Below are positions 1-10,270 of a stretch of DNA of 64,000 nt, in pieces. The stretch's first letter is position 1. Each line of letters begins with the position of its first letter. The DNA lies in NCBI GenBank assembly GCA_021299385.1, contig JAJTGZ010000001.1, positions 1 through 64,000 on the forward strand, written 5' to 3'. Both the position numbers and the translations under genes were made by a program. Source of the DNA: Phycisphaeraceae bacterium (lineage in GTDB: Bacteria > Planctomycetota > Phycisphaerae > Phycisphaerales > UBA1924). The notes beneath the pieces were generated by a model. It was not told the DNA's origin. It worked only from the letters and a program-made list of their open reading frames with translations, and made no database searches.

Positions 1-1
1 G

Positions 2-76
2 CGGTGGTTTATGACCTTGGACGGGCTGAAGGGCACCGACTGGGGTGGGACAGAGCCGCGCAGGCCTGTGCCTTGA
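2..76 (+). CDS. Possible 3' end of a gene cut by the window edge
   Basis: An open frame enters from the left edge and ends at TGA 74-76, giving about 24 residues that end in EPRRPVP. It is followed closely by the hairpin that ends phoU transcription from the other side, which fits the tail of a convergent gene. Too short to assign; it may equally be non-coding. Confidence 0.25.
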   Translation, partial: RWFMTLDGLKGTDWGGTEPRRPVP

Positions 77-80
77 CTCA

Positions 81-102
81 AAAACGCCGGTTGTTGCGGC
101 GT
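81..102 (-). terminator. Intrinsic terminator after phoU
   Basis: Read on the minus strand, a 6-bp stem (ACGCCG / CGGCGT, 7-nt loop) is followed directly by a T run (the A run at 80-84). It lies about 55 bases past the phoU stop codon. Confidence 0.55.
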
Positions 103-157
103 GAGTTTGGTTTGGCTGGCTGTTTACTTTGCTGTTTTGGGCGACGATCGTGCTTTT

Positions 158-877
158 CTACCGGGGCATCTTCTTCGCCTCGTGGCGGACGATGTTACCC
201 GACTGGAGATAGATCAAATCCTCGGCGATGTTCTTCATCAGGTCGCCGACGCGTTCGAGTTCGCGGCCGCAGCGGTGGATGAGCAGGCAGGCGGCCTTGC
301 TCTGGCGGTCGGTGGTCATGATGTTGACGCACTCTTCGAAGAGTTGCTTTTCCAGTGAGTCGATCGCCTTGTCGCGGAGCACCAGGTCGCGGGCCTGCTC
401 GGCGCTCTCGCTGGCGAGGGTGCCGAGCAGGGCGTGGCACATCATCGGGACGCGGTGGGCAAGCTCGATGAGGGGCGTGGGGTAGGGTGGGGAGTTGAGT
501 TTTTTCAGTTTGATCGCTTGCTTGGCGATGCTGGTGGCGTGGTCGGCGACGCGCTCGATATCGCTGTTGACCTTGACGAGCGTGGTGATGTGCCGAAAGT
601 CCTTGGCGAAGGGCTGGAAGAGGGCCAGGACGCGGAAGCACTCTTCCTCGATGCGGACCTCGTTGCGGTCGATCTCGTCGTCGTGCGAGATGACGATGCG
701 TGCGAGGGTTTCGTCGCGGTTGAGGAGGGCCTCGGAGGCCTGCTCGATCATGCCGACGGCGGCGGCGGCCTCGGCCATGACCATCGCCTTGAGGGCCTTG
801 ATCTCGCGCTCGATGCCCACCTCGTTGACGCTGCGTGGGGCCGAGGGGCCCAGGGGTGGGGTGTCGTCGGTGTTCAT
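158..877 (-). CDS. phoU: PhoU family phosphate signalling protein
   Basis: A 239-residue protein made of two PhoU helical repeats (about residues 25-110 and 130-220). Each carries the acidic, metal-binding type signature of the family, e.g. DDEIDRNEVRIEEE in the first half and ERVADHATSIAKQ / ELERVGDLMKNIAEDL at the helix ends. PhoU links the Pst phosphate transporter to the PhoR/PhoB two-component system and damps phosphate uptake in the cytoplasm. The start is placed at ATG 875-877 (MNTDDTPP), since the longer upstream frame is low-complexity and the PhoU fold begins shortly after this Met. No pst or phoB/R genes are adjacent on this side, so any pst operon is elsewhere. Family assignment is firm; the exact start is likely. 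Confidence 0.92.
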   Translation of the reverse strand: MNTDDTPPLGPSAPRSVNEVGIEREIKALKAMVMAEAAAAVGMIEQASEALLNRDETLARIVISHDDEIDRNEVRIEEECFRVLALFQPFAKDFRHITTLVKVNSDIERVADHATSIAKQAIKLKKLNSPPYPTPLIELAHRVPMMCHALLGTLASESAEQARDLVLRDKAIDSLEKQLFEECVNIMTTDRQSKAACLLIHRCGRELERVGDLMKNIAEDLIYLQSGNIVRHEAKKMPR

Positions 878-1056
878 TGGGGAAGTTCTTGTGCTCGGTG
901 TGCTGGTCTTGTCAGGGGGATCATACCGGGGGTAGGGCGTTGAGGGCGTTGTGAGCGGCAAGAGTTGCCGGGGTTTGCTCATGCGGGGGTGGGTGGTGGC
1001 AGATTTTTGCTGCTTCATTGGTTGCGGCGCGGGGTGTGGGCCGAGTATCCTTGGAT

Positions 1057-1389
1057 ATGGGTATTGGTTCATCATCAGGTTTGTCGGTTGCTGCCGGGAG
1101 CGCGGCGTACTTGGCGCGTGCGTACGGCGTCAAGTCGGCCGGGGTTGTTGCGCGGGTGGCACCCGAGCAGCCCGTGGCGCCTTTGGCGGAGGTGAAGCAG
1201 CAGGTAGCCGCAGGCTCGGGGAAGCTGGGTGAGTTGGTCGGGGCGGTGGTGCCTGGGGGTGTGGATTTTTCGGGCCAGCGGCCGGTGGTGGGGGCGGGCG
1301 CGCCGATGGCGTTTTATTCGCGGCCGAGTGAGCGGAATGAGGTGGCGACGGTGCTGAGCCTGGGCAAGCGGCTTGATGTGGTGGGTTGA
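1057..1389 (+). CDS. Small hypothetical protein, Ala/Val/Gly-rich
   Basis: A 110-residue protein starting at ATG 1057 (MGIGSSSGLS) and ending at TGA 1387-1389. It is divergent from phoU and ends about 50 bases before the glutamine amidotransferase gene. The composition is protein-like (SAAYLARAYGVKSAG near the N-terminus, YSRPSERNEVATVLSLGKRLDVVG-type charged end) with no clear membrane segment or recognised motif. I do not recognise the family. The amphipathic C-terminal helix with regularly spaced charged residues suggests a folded cytoplasmic protein or an anchoring/adaptor peptide; this is inference only. It could in principle be a spurious frame in GC-rich DNA. Confidence 0.5.
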   Translation: MGIGSSSGLSVAAGSAAYLARAYGVKSAGVVARVAPEQPVAPLAEVKQQVAAGSGKLGELVGAVVPGGVDFSGQRPVVGAGAPMAFYSRPSERNEVATVLSLGKRLDVVG

Positions 1390-1442
1390 GCGGGGGGTGG
1401 GGCGGCGTGTGCCGGGGTTGGTTGATGGTTCTACGCTTTGGT

Positions 1443-2186
1443 ATGCCGATCATTGTTCTGCAGCACGCGGCGACGGATGGTATTGGGCGTTTAGGGCCTG
1501 CTTTGCGTGATTATGCGCACCGGTTGGATATCCGCCGGCTTGACCTGCCGGCGACGCAGGGTGGGCGTGGGGTGCCGGTGGACTTTGATGATGTGGACGC
1601 GGTGATCTCACTGGGTGGTCCGATGAACGTGGGGGATGATGTGCCGTGGATGAACGCGGAGCTGGCGTACCTGCGTGAGGCGCACGCCCGTCAGTTGCCG
1701 GTGCTGGGGATATGCCTGGGTGCGCAGATGATTGCAGCGGCACTGGGTGGTGAGGTGGGGGCGATGACAAGCCCGCCTGGGGAGTTTGGTTTGTGTGCCG
1801 TGGAGCAGACGCCGGCGGGGAACACGGACCGGATTTTGGCGGGGATTCCGTGGACGAGCTGGCAGTTTCAGGCGCACGGGCAGATGGTTACCAAGTTGCC
1901 CGAGGGGGCGACGCTCTTGCAGACGAGCAAAGCGTGCAAGGTGCAGGCGTTTAGCGTTGGGCTGCGGACGTATGGGTTTCAGTACCACTTTGAGAGCACG
2001 CGCGCGGATATGGATGGGTTCCTGGCGGACAAGTGGTCTCAGGAACTGCTGGGCAAACTCGGCACCTCGGCGGCGGAGGTGCGCAAGGTCGCCGACGAGC
2101 GTGCGGACGCGTTCGCCCGGCTTGGGGACCGGTTGTGCGTGAACATCGCGAGTTTTATGTTCCCGATGCGGAAGATGACGGCGTAG
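1443..2186 (+). CDS. Class I glutamine amidotransferase (GMP-synthase-like)
   Basis: A 247-residue stand-alone class I glutamine amidotransferase. The nucleophile elbow GICLGAQM carries Cys91, and YGFQYHFES carries the catalytic His182 and Glu184, so the triad is complete. ISLGGPMNV near residue 57 is the conserved oxyanion-hole Gly-Gly segment. Such free-standing domains hydrolyse glutamine and hand ammonia to a partner synthetase, or act on gamma-glutamyl compounds; the substrate cannot be read from the sequence. The start at ATG 1443 (MPIIVLQHA) puts the first beta strand at the N-terminus; ATG 1425 six codons upstream is an alternative. It converges on ispD across a heptad repeat array. 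Confidence 0.85.
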   Translation: MPIIVLQHAATDGIGRLGPALRDYAHRLDIRRLDLPATQGGRGVPVDFDDVDAVISLGGPMNVGDDVPWMNAELAYLREAHARQLPVLGICLGAQMIAAALGGEVGAMTSPPGEFGLCAVEQTPAGNTDRILAGIPWTSWQFQAHGQMVTKLPEGATLLQTSKACKVQAFSVGLRTYGFQYHFESTRADMDGFLADKWSQELLGKLGTSAAEVRKVADERADAFARLGDRLCVNIASFMFPMRKMTA

Positions 2187-2197
2187 GGGGAAGAAGG

Positions 2198-2267
2198 GCC
2201 GAGGGGTGAGGGCCGAGGGCCGATGGCCGAGGGATGAGGGCCGAGGGGTGAGGGATGGGGGGGAGGA
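2198..2267. repeat. Heptanucleotide array, ten 7-bp units
   Basis: Ten consecutive 7-bp units alternate between GCCGAGG-like and GGTGAGG/GATGAGG-like forms (2198, 2205, 2212 and so on to 2261). The array fills the whole space between the amidotransferase end and the ispD stop codon. The same unit recurs at 8442-8462 and 17679-17713. Confidence 0.8.
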
Positions 2268-3084
2268 TTAGAAGCGTTTGTGCGTGGCGCGGGCTTCTTG
2301 TGGGCGGAGGCCCATGATGGCGCGGGCGAGGGTGATGTCGTCGGCGGTGGTGATTTTGATGTTGCGGGCGTCGCCGGGGACGACGACGACGGGGTGGCCG
2401 AGGCGTTCGACGAGTTGGGCGTCGTCGGTGCTGGTCAGGTTGGGCTGCTGGTAGGCGGCGACGAGGACCTGTCGTGCGAAGACCTGCGGCGTTTGCACGC
2501 CGACGAGGTTGGTGCGGTCGATGGTTTCTTGCACGGCACGCAGGGGGGGGGGCGTTGCGTGTGCCGAGGATCGCGTCGAGGGGGTCGGCGGGGGCTTGCT
2601 CGACGGGGTGGGTGCGGACGCGTTTGAGTGTGTCGGCAACGTCGATCGCCGGGATCACGGCGGGGTGGTGCTCGGCGGCATCGAGGACGCGCTCGATGAG
2701 GTCGGCGGGTGTGCACGGGCGGGCGGCGTCGTGCACGGCGATGTGTGTGCAGTCAGCCGGGGCGTGCGCGAGGGCGGCGGCGACGGTCTCGTGGCGGTGC
2801 GTCGCCCCGCCACGGGTGATGACAACGCCCAGGAGGGCGAGTTTGTCGGCGTAGCGGAGTTTGAAGTGGGCGAAGGGGGATTCATCGTGTGGGCCGGCGA
2901 CGATGATGCTCGAGACGCGCGGGTGGTTGGCGAAGAGCTCGATGGTGCGTTGCAGGACGGGGCGCCCGCCGAGGTCCTCGTCGAGTTTGGAGGTAATCGA
3001 GCCTGGGTCGCGCCCTTGCGCGATGGCCGAGTCGGCGTAACGCTTGCCCGAGCCGGCGGCGGGGATGATGACGCAGATGGACAT
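2268..3084 (-). CDS. ispD: IspD, 4-diphosphocytidyl-2-C-methyl-D-erythritol synthase, frameshifted
   Basis: IspD transfers CMP from CTP to 2-C-methyl-D-erythritol 4-phosphate in the non-mevalonate isoprenoid pathway. The N-terminal part shows the nucleotide-binding start IIPAAGSGKRYAD, then the VHDAARPCT segment, as in the family. The C-terminal part (VQETIDRTNLVGVQTPQVF, then TSTDDAQLVERLG and ARNIKITTADDITLA) is equally typical but in another frame. The switch falls at a run of ten C on the coding strand (G at 2543-2552). Nine C would give one continuous frame of 271 residues, somewhat longer than the usual ~230. As drawn the gene is broken; since IspD is normally essential, a homopolymer sequencing error or a slippage-tolerant gene is more likely than real loss. 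It is the last gene of an operon with two glycosyltransferases (33-base gap). Confidence 0.85.
2543..2552. other. Ten-base G/C homopolymer breaking ispD
   Basis: A run of exactly ten G on the plus strand (C on the ispD coding strand). IspD family similarity changes frame here. Nine (or twelve) bases would restore the frame. Confidence 0.9.
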
Positions 3085-3117
3085 GCGTGCAGGGTAGTGG
3101 GGGCGGCGTAGCCGGGG

Positions 3118-4173
3118 TTATGCCCGCAGCAAGAAGCGGTTGACGAAGACTTTCGAGTCCCAGATATAGCGTTGGAGTGCGACGGCGCGACCGGCCTGGC
3201 CCATGCTTTGCCGAAGGGCGGGGTCGTTGGCGAGGGTGGTGATGTGCTGGGCGAGCTGCTCGTTTGAGCGTGAGATGAGGCCCCCGCCGGCGTCGAGTTT
3301 TTCCGTCAGCACGGGCAGGTCGTTGACGATGATCGGCAAGGCCGTGAGCATCCCCTGGACCATCGCCTGGCTGAAGGTCTCTTGGTTGTTCGTCGAGGGG
3401 ACGAGCATGACGTGCATCTGCCGCAGCAGGGGCGGGATGTCCGAGGCGGGCCGCCAGGGGTGAGCGATGACGCCCTCGGGGAGGTTGGCAGGTGGGTTGG
3501 GGTAGGAGACCAGGTGCAGCCTACAGCGTTTGCGCACGGCGGGGTCGAGGCGCGACCAGGCGTCGATCGCCTCGGGCGCGCCTTTCCAGAGGTTGTCGAG
3601 CTTGCCGACGAGGATGAAGTTGACCGGCTCGGGCGGGAGGGGTGTGGGTGGGGGGTAGAACTCTTCGGGGTTGACGATGCCGTAGTAGACGTGCATCTTG
3701 TCGCGCATCCACGCCGGTGAGCCTGTGCAGACCCCTTTGCTCAGGGCGGGGTAGACAGGCGACCACTTGGAAACCCACCTGGCAAAGCGCTCGCTCGGGG
3801 CCTTGTTGGCTTGGATCGTCAGTTTGCCGAGCATCCCGCGGCGGGCGAGGATCGAGAGGCCCGGGAGCATCCCCATGGCGGGGTTGCCCAGGTGCGTGGC
3901 GTCGAAGCGGCCGCGGAGGGCGAGGCTGGCCCAGAGCATGCACGGCAGGGGTTTGCGGAGCGGTGGGGTGTAGAGGATGGTGGGCCTTGCGCCGGCGAGG
4001 TGTTCTTCGAAGCGTGGGCGCCAGTTGGCCTCGCCGACGAGGGTTACATTGTGGCCGAGTTTGACGAGGTCGCGGACGAAGAGGAGGTCAAAGACTTGTA
4101 CGCCGCGGATGGTTTTGTGCCGGCGGTCTGCGAGGAAGGCGGGCGCGAGATAGAGGATGTTGCCGGTGGGCAT
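3118..4173 (-). CDS. Group 1 (GT4-like) glycosyltransferase
   Basis: A 351-residue GT-B fold enzyme. The N-terminal domain opens with NILYLAPAFLADRRH and shows the RGVQVFDLLFVRDLVKLGH region where retaining GT4 enzymes hold the acceptor. The C-terminal domain has NFILVGKLDNLWKGAPEAI followed by the donor-binding E-x7-E-like stretch QETFSQAMVQGMLTALPI. Such enzymes add a sugar from a nucleotide-sugar donor to a glycan or lipid-linked acceptor on the cytoplasmic face of the membrane. It lies 18 bases after the fucosyltransferase-like gene and 33 bases before ispD, all on the minus strand, so one operon is likely. The donor and acceptor are not readable; surface polysaccharide or glycolipid assembly is the inference. 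Confidence 0.85.
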   Translation of the reverse strand: MPTGNILYLAPAFLADRRHKTIRGVQVFDLLFVRDLVKLGHNVTLVGEANWRPRFEEHLAGARPTILYTPPLRKPLPCMLWASLALRGRFDATHLGNPAMGMLPGLSILARRGMLGKLTIQANKAPSERFARWVSKWSPVYPALSKGVCTGSPAWMRDKMHVYYGIVNPEEFYPPPTPLPPEPVNFILVGKLDNLWKGAPEAIDAWSRLDPAVRKRCRLHLVSYPNPPANLPEGVIAHPWRPASDIPPLLRQMHVMLVPSTNNQETFSQAMVQGMLTALPIIVNDLPVLTEKLDAGGGLISRSNEQLAQHITTLANDPALRQSMGQAGRAVALQRYIWDSKVFVNRFLLRA

Positions 4174-4191
4174 TGTGTAAGGGTAGGTTTG

Positions 4192-5184
4192 TTAGTGGTG
4201 GTCTTTGCGTGGGCGCAGGTCGATGGGATAGCCCGGCGTGCCGGCGTGTGTGGAGGTGATGGTGGTTGGGTCGCCGAGTGCGGCGTCGAGTTCGTCGATG
4301 GAGTGCACGACGGGGTAGCCGAGGTAGACCCACTGGAGATTGTCTTCGCTTGCGTGCGGGCCGAAGTGATAGGCGACGCCGTTGCCGAGGTAGGAGGCCA
4401 TCGCGCTGAAGGAGCTCATCGGGCCGACCACGGCGTGCATGCGTGCCATGCGGAGCAGGTCGGCGATCATGTCCCCGCCGGAGATGATGACGTCCAGGCC
4501 GGGGAACTCGCCGGGGTTACGGGGTTCGTCGGAGAAGATCACAAACTGCGGCTGGCGGTCCGCGAAGCGCTCGGCCAGGGCTCGCATCTGCTGGTGGTAG
4601 ACGCTGGCAGGGTGGAAGTGCTTCCCGCCCAGGAAGTTGCGGTAATCGCCCCGACGGACGTGCACGCCGATGTGCAGGCGGGCTGGATCGAGGGTCGCGG
4701 CAAAGTCGTCGGCGGCCTTGAATAGGTCGGGGCGGGGAGTAAGGGCGGCGACGATCTGCGCGCGGTAACGCTGGATGCCCACCGGGTTGAAGCAACGCCA
4801 CGCGGGAATCCACAGCCGACGGCGCCGGCGGAGGTTGGCTGGTGGGAAGGAGTCGTCCGTCGGCGGCAGGGCATAGGCGACAACACCTGAGGGCTTGCGC
4901 ACGACCCCTGGCAGTAGGTGCAGCTTTGCCAGCAGGCGGGTGCGGTCGATGCGCGTTTGGCGGGTGCGGTCGATGATCGCCGGGTGCAGGTCGGTTGGCA
5001 CGGGGCGCGTCGGCGAGGGCCAGAGTTGACCGGCTAGGGGTGTAAAAAACTCCGCACACCCGCCCAGCCCGGGGCAAAAGAGGTCGTGCCCCTCGTGCAA
5101 ACACCAGGCATAGACGGCGGCAAAGAACATCAGCCGATTGCCCATCTGCCCCGTTGCGCGGTTGACGAGCCAGACCTCGGCCAT
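4192..5184 (-). CDS. GT11-like (alpha-1,2-fucosyltransferase family) glycosyltransferase
   Basis: A 330-residue protein with the early motif TGQMGNRLMFFAAVYAW, matching the GxGNQxFxYA-type start of the GT11 family, and HVRRGDY near residue 200, the GDP-fucose binding HxRRxDY motif. A later segment FVIFSDEPRNPGEF fits the third GT11 motif. GT11 enzymes move fucose from GDP-fucose to a galactose-containing glycan in O-antigen or other surface sugars. The start is at ATG 5182-5184 (MAEVWLVNR), which fits the family N-terminus; the longer upstream frame is Pro/Lys/Thr low complexity from the G/T-rich intergenic tract. It is the first gene of the operon with the GT4-like enzyme and ispD. Acceptor specificity is unknown, and the family tie is moderately strong. 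Confidence 0.75.
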   Translation of the reverse strand: MAEVWLVNRATGQMGNRLMFFAAVYAWCLHEGHDLFCPGLGGCAEFFTPLAGQLWPSPTRPVPTDLHPAIIDRTRQTRIDRTRLLAKLHLLPGVVRKPSGVVAYALPPTDDSFPPANLRRRRRLWIPAWRCFNPVGIQRYRAQIVAALTPRPDLFKAADDFAATLDPARLHIGVHVRRGDYRNFLGGKHFHPASVYHQQMRALAERFADRQPQFVIFSDEPRNPGEFPGLDVIISGGDMIADLLRMARMHAVVGPMSSFSAMASYLGNGVAYHFGPHASEDNLQWVYLGYPVVHSIDELDAALGDPTTITSTHAGTPGYPIDLRPRKDHH

Positions 5185-5656
5185 GGGGCCAGCGTATGAG
5201 AGGATGGTGGCGTATACAAGTGGTAGGGGAGCGTTGAGGATTTGGGTGTTCTGGGGGGTTTGGGTGGTTTGCCTGATTTGAGTGGTTTGGGGTGCTTTGG
5301 TAACGTGGGAACCTGCCAGGTTACGAACAACGCGTGCGATGGGGGATTGGGGGATTGAGATGCGGGGCCGGTTTGCGTGAAGGATGCGTGAAGAGGGCAA
5401 ATATAAGGGATTTTTCGATGGGCGGGGGGTGATTTATGCAGTATCCTGCTAGTTGGAGCAGGGGTGCTGAGGTGCGCGCGGTGCGCACCAGTGCCTGGCT
5501 GTTGTCTGTTTGTGCCGGGGGTTTGTGGCCCGGCTGTTTCTATCGGTGCCCCTGTTTGACCCGGTTTTTCTGCGGGCTGCCTGGAAGCCCGTCGCAGCAG
5601 TTTTCTAACCCAGTTCAAGAACGAGTTTCGCAACCCCTTACATGGAGCAGTAGATT
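5185..5656. other. 472-bp divergent intergenic region with a G/T-rich tract
   Basis: This separates the divergent glycosyltransferase operon and the secreted-protein gene, so it should hold both promoters. From about 5230 to 5305 the plus strand is almost pure G and T, built from TTTGGG/GGTTT-like words with repeated G runs of three to six. I could not fix a -10/-35 pair. No gene is supported. Confidence 0.5.
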
Positions 5657-8428
5657 ATGAATCGCACCAAGAGCATCCTCTCGTTTGTTACCGCCGCGGC
5701 ACTGTTTGCTGCTGCTGGTCAGGCCCAAGTTGTCATGAGCCAGGTCTATGGTGGTGGCGGCGGTTCGGGCACGTACAAGGAGGACTTTGTTGTCCTGTTT
5801 AACAAGGGGACGACGGTCCAGACGCTTACAAATGCTGCCTTGGTCTACTCGAGCGCGACAGGCAACACTTGGGGCAATCGGGTTCGCCTCCCGTCGCCGC
5901 TAACGATTCAGGCTGGCCAGTCGTACCTTGTTGTAACCGACCCGGGTGCTAGCAGCACGAGCCCGAGCATCACGACCTTGCTGATCGGCAGCAATCCCTT
6001 GGTGCCGGACTTTGTGGCTACTGCTGCTTCGGGAACCGTTTTTATGAGCCAGTCGGGCGCCAAGATCGCGCTCATCTCCGACTTCGATTTTTCGGGTACC
6101 ACGACCCCAGCGACAAACATGGTTGTCAGCACCGCCCCTACACCAGTTGCGGGCACAGTTGTAGATTGGCTCGGCTGGGGAACTGCCAACAACTCCAAAG
6201 GTGGTTCACCCGCCGCGGCTACGACCAGCGCATCGGCCCTCTTCCGCAACGGTTCGGGGTGTGATGACGCCGGCGTGAACAGCGCGGATTGGACGGTCTT
6301 TGCCGTCAACTCAGCCGTGCCCCGCACGACGCAGTCGGGTATCCAGGTCTGCGGCGCATTGGTGCCAGACATCGCGTTGAACATCGGCGGTGCCGCTTGT
6401 GGCTCGGCGACGGTCGGCTCGTCCCTGACGTTCGTTGCCGCGGCGACGAACAACGGCACGGACGTTGCGACCGGCTCGACGGTTACCTTCACGCTTTCGG
6501 GCAACCTGGGCACGATCGCGGCCCCGGGCGCGGTCGTCTCGGGCAACACCGTTACCTGGACGCTCCCCCCGCTGGCCACAGGTGGTGGCTCGGCAACGCT
6601 GAACATCACGGCGACGGCGATTGCCGGCGGCACGGTCCTCGTCAACGGCGTCGCGAGCGCTGCCGTCAACGAAACCAGCCTGAACAACAACTCGTTTGCA
6701 GTTCGCAACTTTGTCCCGTTCACAGGCCCCGCCTTCAGCACGGCTGTTACACCCCTGTTCATCGTCGTCCCGGCGGCCTATGAGAACGAGCCTACCAACG
6801 GCGGTTGGAACGCCGGCTCACTTGGTGAGTTCAATGATGGGCTTGGAACCGTCCGGGCACGCAACATCCCAGGCCGCCCGGTTGCCTCGGCTGACGGCAG
6901 CAAGATGGCCTTCTGGGTCGAGAACAACAACGGCGACGCGGGCACTACGCTTGCAAGGAACTTTGACGGCTCCCTGTTGGTGGGCCAGATCAGCGGCGGT
7001 GCCCTCACGACCACGCTCATCGCCAGCGAGGGGGTCACTGCGGTCGACCCGGATAACTCTGGCCGCGCCCTCCGTTCGGGTGTTGCCTTCCCGGCGGCCC
7101 TGACGGCGCCGGCGATCAACAACAACGGGGACTTCGTCTTCGCCACGCAGACCATCGGTGGCAGCGACACCAACCCGACCTCCGTTGTGGTCAAGGGGAA
7201 CGTCAGCAGCCCCTCGGCTTTCACGGTTGTTGCCCGCCAGGGGGACCCTGTGCCAGCCGATCTTGGTCTCGGCAACGGGATCAACTGGGGCCCGGCCACG
7301 GCCGGCGTGAACACCTCGGTCTTCAACGCCACGACCATCCAGAACAATGGCACGGTGAGCTTCACCGGGACCATCTCGGGCACGGGCGTTACGACGAGCA
7401 ACGACTTTGTCGGCGTCGCCTCCAGTGGCACGGCACTGGCCGTGCGCAAGGGTGTAACGATCCCATCAGGCCTGCTGGGAACAAACCCCGGCGCAGCGAT
7501 CACCTCGGTTGATGCCAACACGGCCGGTGTGCTCAGTTACAGCGTCAATGCCAGCGGGACCAACCGCCTGGTCTCTGGCGAGGCCAGGCTGCTGCCGGCG
7601 AACACGACCGACGACGGCTTTGTGGCCGTCAACGGCGCGACGGTGCTGCAGGAAGGGTTCCCGATCGTTGGGTCGGGCGTTACGAGCAACGTTGCGACGT
7701 TTGACTCGGCCTTCATGCAGCCCGACGGGTCTTGGTACGCCGTGGGCAACTTCGCGCCGGTCCCCCCGGCGACGGTGGGCGGGGGCTTTGTTGTCTTCAA
7801 CGGCGTGCTGCTGGCTAAGGGTGGCGACCCGATCGTGCCGGGCAGCAGCGAGTTGTGGAGCGGGTCGGTCAACAGCCGGACGTTCCAGGGCTTTGCCAGC
7901 AACGGCAACGACGTTGTGATCGCGGGCTTTACCAACAACGCCGACGCTGCGACGGACAACGTTGTGGTCTGGCGGAATGGGACCAGGGCGGAGGTCTTGC
8001 TGCGTGAGGGCCAGGCCGTGACGATCAATGGGCGTCAGTTCTTCATCGGCAACTTCGCCCCGCGCTTCCGTGGGCAGGCGTGGATCACCAGCGACCGCAA
8101 GCTGGCCCTCCTTACGTCCTTCTTCGAGGCCGGGAACGTCTGCAGCAACAACTACAGCACGCTGGTTTCGGGGATCGTTACCATCGACCTCCCCTCGGCT
8201 GGCCCGGTCTGCAACAACCCGAGCAACATCTCAGGCCCCGGTCAGAACACCACGGCGATTGATGCCGAGCTGACGGCTGACGACATCATCGTCTTCCTCA
8301 ACCGCTTCTTCGCCGGGAACCTGCTCAGCGACGTCTCTGGCCCTGGTCAGAACACCACGGCGATCGACGGTGAGCTGACGGCCGACGACATCATCGTCTT
8401 CCTGAATCGGTTCTTTGCCGGTTGCTAA
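5657..8428 (+). CDS. Secreted lamin-tail-domain protein with Gly-Cys (GC-type dockerin) tail
   Basis: A 923-residue exported protein. Residues 1-23 form a signal peptide (SILSFVTAAALFAAAGQA). Residues about 24-165 resemble a lamin-tail domain (VVMSQVYGGGGGSGTYK, then DFVVLFNKG). Residues about 233-345 look like a CARDB/DUF11 Ig-like repeat (LTFVAAATNNGTDVATGS). The middle is a beta-rich region of repeated choice-type segments. The end holds two tandem copies of GPGQNTTAID-x-ELTADDIIVFLNRFFAG, about 33 residues apart, with the last residue pair Gly-Cys. This is the tail NCBI calls a GC-type dockerin, seen in Phycisphaerae exported proteins and thought to act in sorting or anchoring. It is followed by a strong terminator. 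The function of the body is unknown; a surface or extracellular structural or adhesive role is inference. Confidence 0.8.
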   Translation: MNRTKSILSFVTAAALFAAAGQAQVVMSQVYGGGGGSGTYKEDFVVLFNKGTTVQTLTNAALVYSSATGNTWGNRVRLPSPLTIQAGQSYLVVTDPGASSTSPSITTLLIGSNPLVPDFVATAASGTVFMSQSGAKIALISDFDFSGTTTPATNMVVSTAPTPVAGTVVDWLGWGTANNSKGGSPAAATTSASALFRNGSGCDDAGVNSADWTVFAVNSAVPRTTQSGIQVCGALVPDIALNIGGAACGSATVGSSLTFVAAATNNGTDVATGSTVTFTLSGNLGTIAAPGAVVSGNTVTWTLPPLATGGGSATLNITATAIAGGTVLVNGVASAAVNETSLNNNSFAVRNFVPFTGPAFSTAVTPLFIVVPAAYENEPTNGGWNAGSLGEFNDGLGTVRARNIPGRPVASADGSKMAFWVENNNGDAGTTLARNFDGSLLVGQISGGALTTTLIASEGVTAVDPDNSGRALRSGVAFPAALTAPAINNNGDFVFATQTIGGSDTNPTSVVVKGNVSSPSAFTVVARQGDPVPADLGLGNGINWGPATAGVNTSVFNATTIQNNGTVSFTGTISGTGVTTSNDFVGVASSGTALAVRKGVTIPSGLLGTNPGAAITSVDANTAGVLSYSVNASGTNRLVSGEARLLPANTTDDGFVAVNGATVLQEGFPIVGSGVTSNVATFDSAFMQPDGSWYAVGNFAPVPPATVGGGFVVFNGVLLAKGGDPIVPGSSELWSGSVNSRTFQGFASNGNDVVIAGFTNNADAATDNVVVWRNGTRAEVLLREGQAVTINGRQFFIGNFAPRFRGQAWITSDRKLALLTSFFEAGNVCSNNYSTLVSGIVTIDLPSAGPVCNNPSNISGPGQNTTAIDAELTADDIIVFLNRFFAGNLLSDVSGPGQNTTAIDGELTADDIIVFLNRFFAGC

Positions 8429-8441
8429 GGAAGGTGTGAGA

Positions 8442-8510
8442 GGTGAGGGCCGAGTGCCGAGGGAATGCAAAGACCTCGGACCTAGAACCTAACAACTAAA
8501 ACCTATAATC
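8442..8510. repeat. Short heptad remnants of two repeat families
   Basis: 8442-8462 holds three 7-bp units (GGTGAGG, GCCGAGT, GCCGAGG), the same family as 2198-2267. 8481-8510 holds CCTAGAACCTAACAACTAAA-type sequence, the reverse complement of the TTAGGTG family seen at 24.4, 24.6, 33.0 and 61.9 kb. Confidence 0.55.
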
Positions 8511-8517
8511 AAACCAA

Positions 8518-8544
8518 CCCCGGGCCGTGCGGCTCGGGGTTTTT
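8518..8544 (+). terminator. Intrinsic terminator after the secreted-protein gene
   Basis: A 9-bp stem (CCCCGGGCC at 8518-8526 with GGCTCGGGG at 8531-8539, one G-T pair, 4-nt loop) is followed by five T (8540-8544). It lies 90 bases past the stop codon and faces the plus strand. Confidence 0.85.
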
Positions 8545-8576
8545 CACTTTGTTTCTGGGGGCTTTTGAGTGAATTG

Positions 8577-8614
8577 AACCCCACCCCTGCCCCTCCCCTC
8601 GGGGGAGGGGTTCT
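8577..8614. repeat. C/G-rich hairpin element, copy 1
   Basis: Plus-orientation copy of the element AACCCCACCCCTGCCCCTCC followed by CCTCGGGGGAGGGGTTC. The second half is a palindrome (CCCCTC / GAGGGG). It sits in the convergent gap between the secreted-protein gene and thrC. Confidence 0.8.
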
Positions 8615-8640
8615 GCATAAACAACATCCGCCGTTGTGTG

Positions 8641-10218
<1,578 letters not shown>

Positions 10219-10270
10219 GGGGTAGGTTAGCCGGGGGTGAGGGGGAGGGGTGGGGGGTGTGGTGGAAGGA

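Noticed and set aside
4-282. Open frames at the left edge overlapping phoU
   Set aside because: Arg/Ser-rich and opposite a secure phoU; only the short tail ending at 76 is worth mention.
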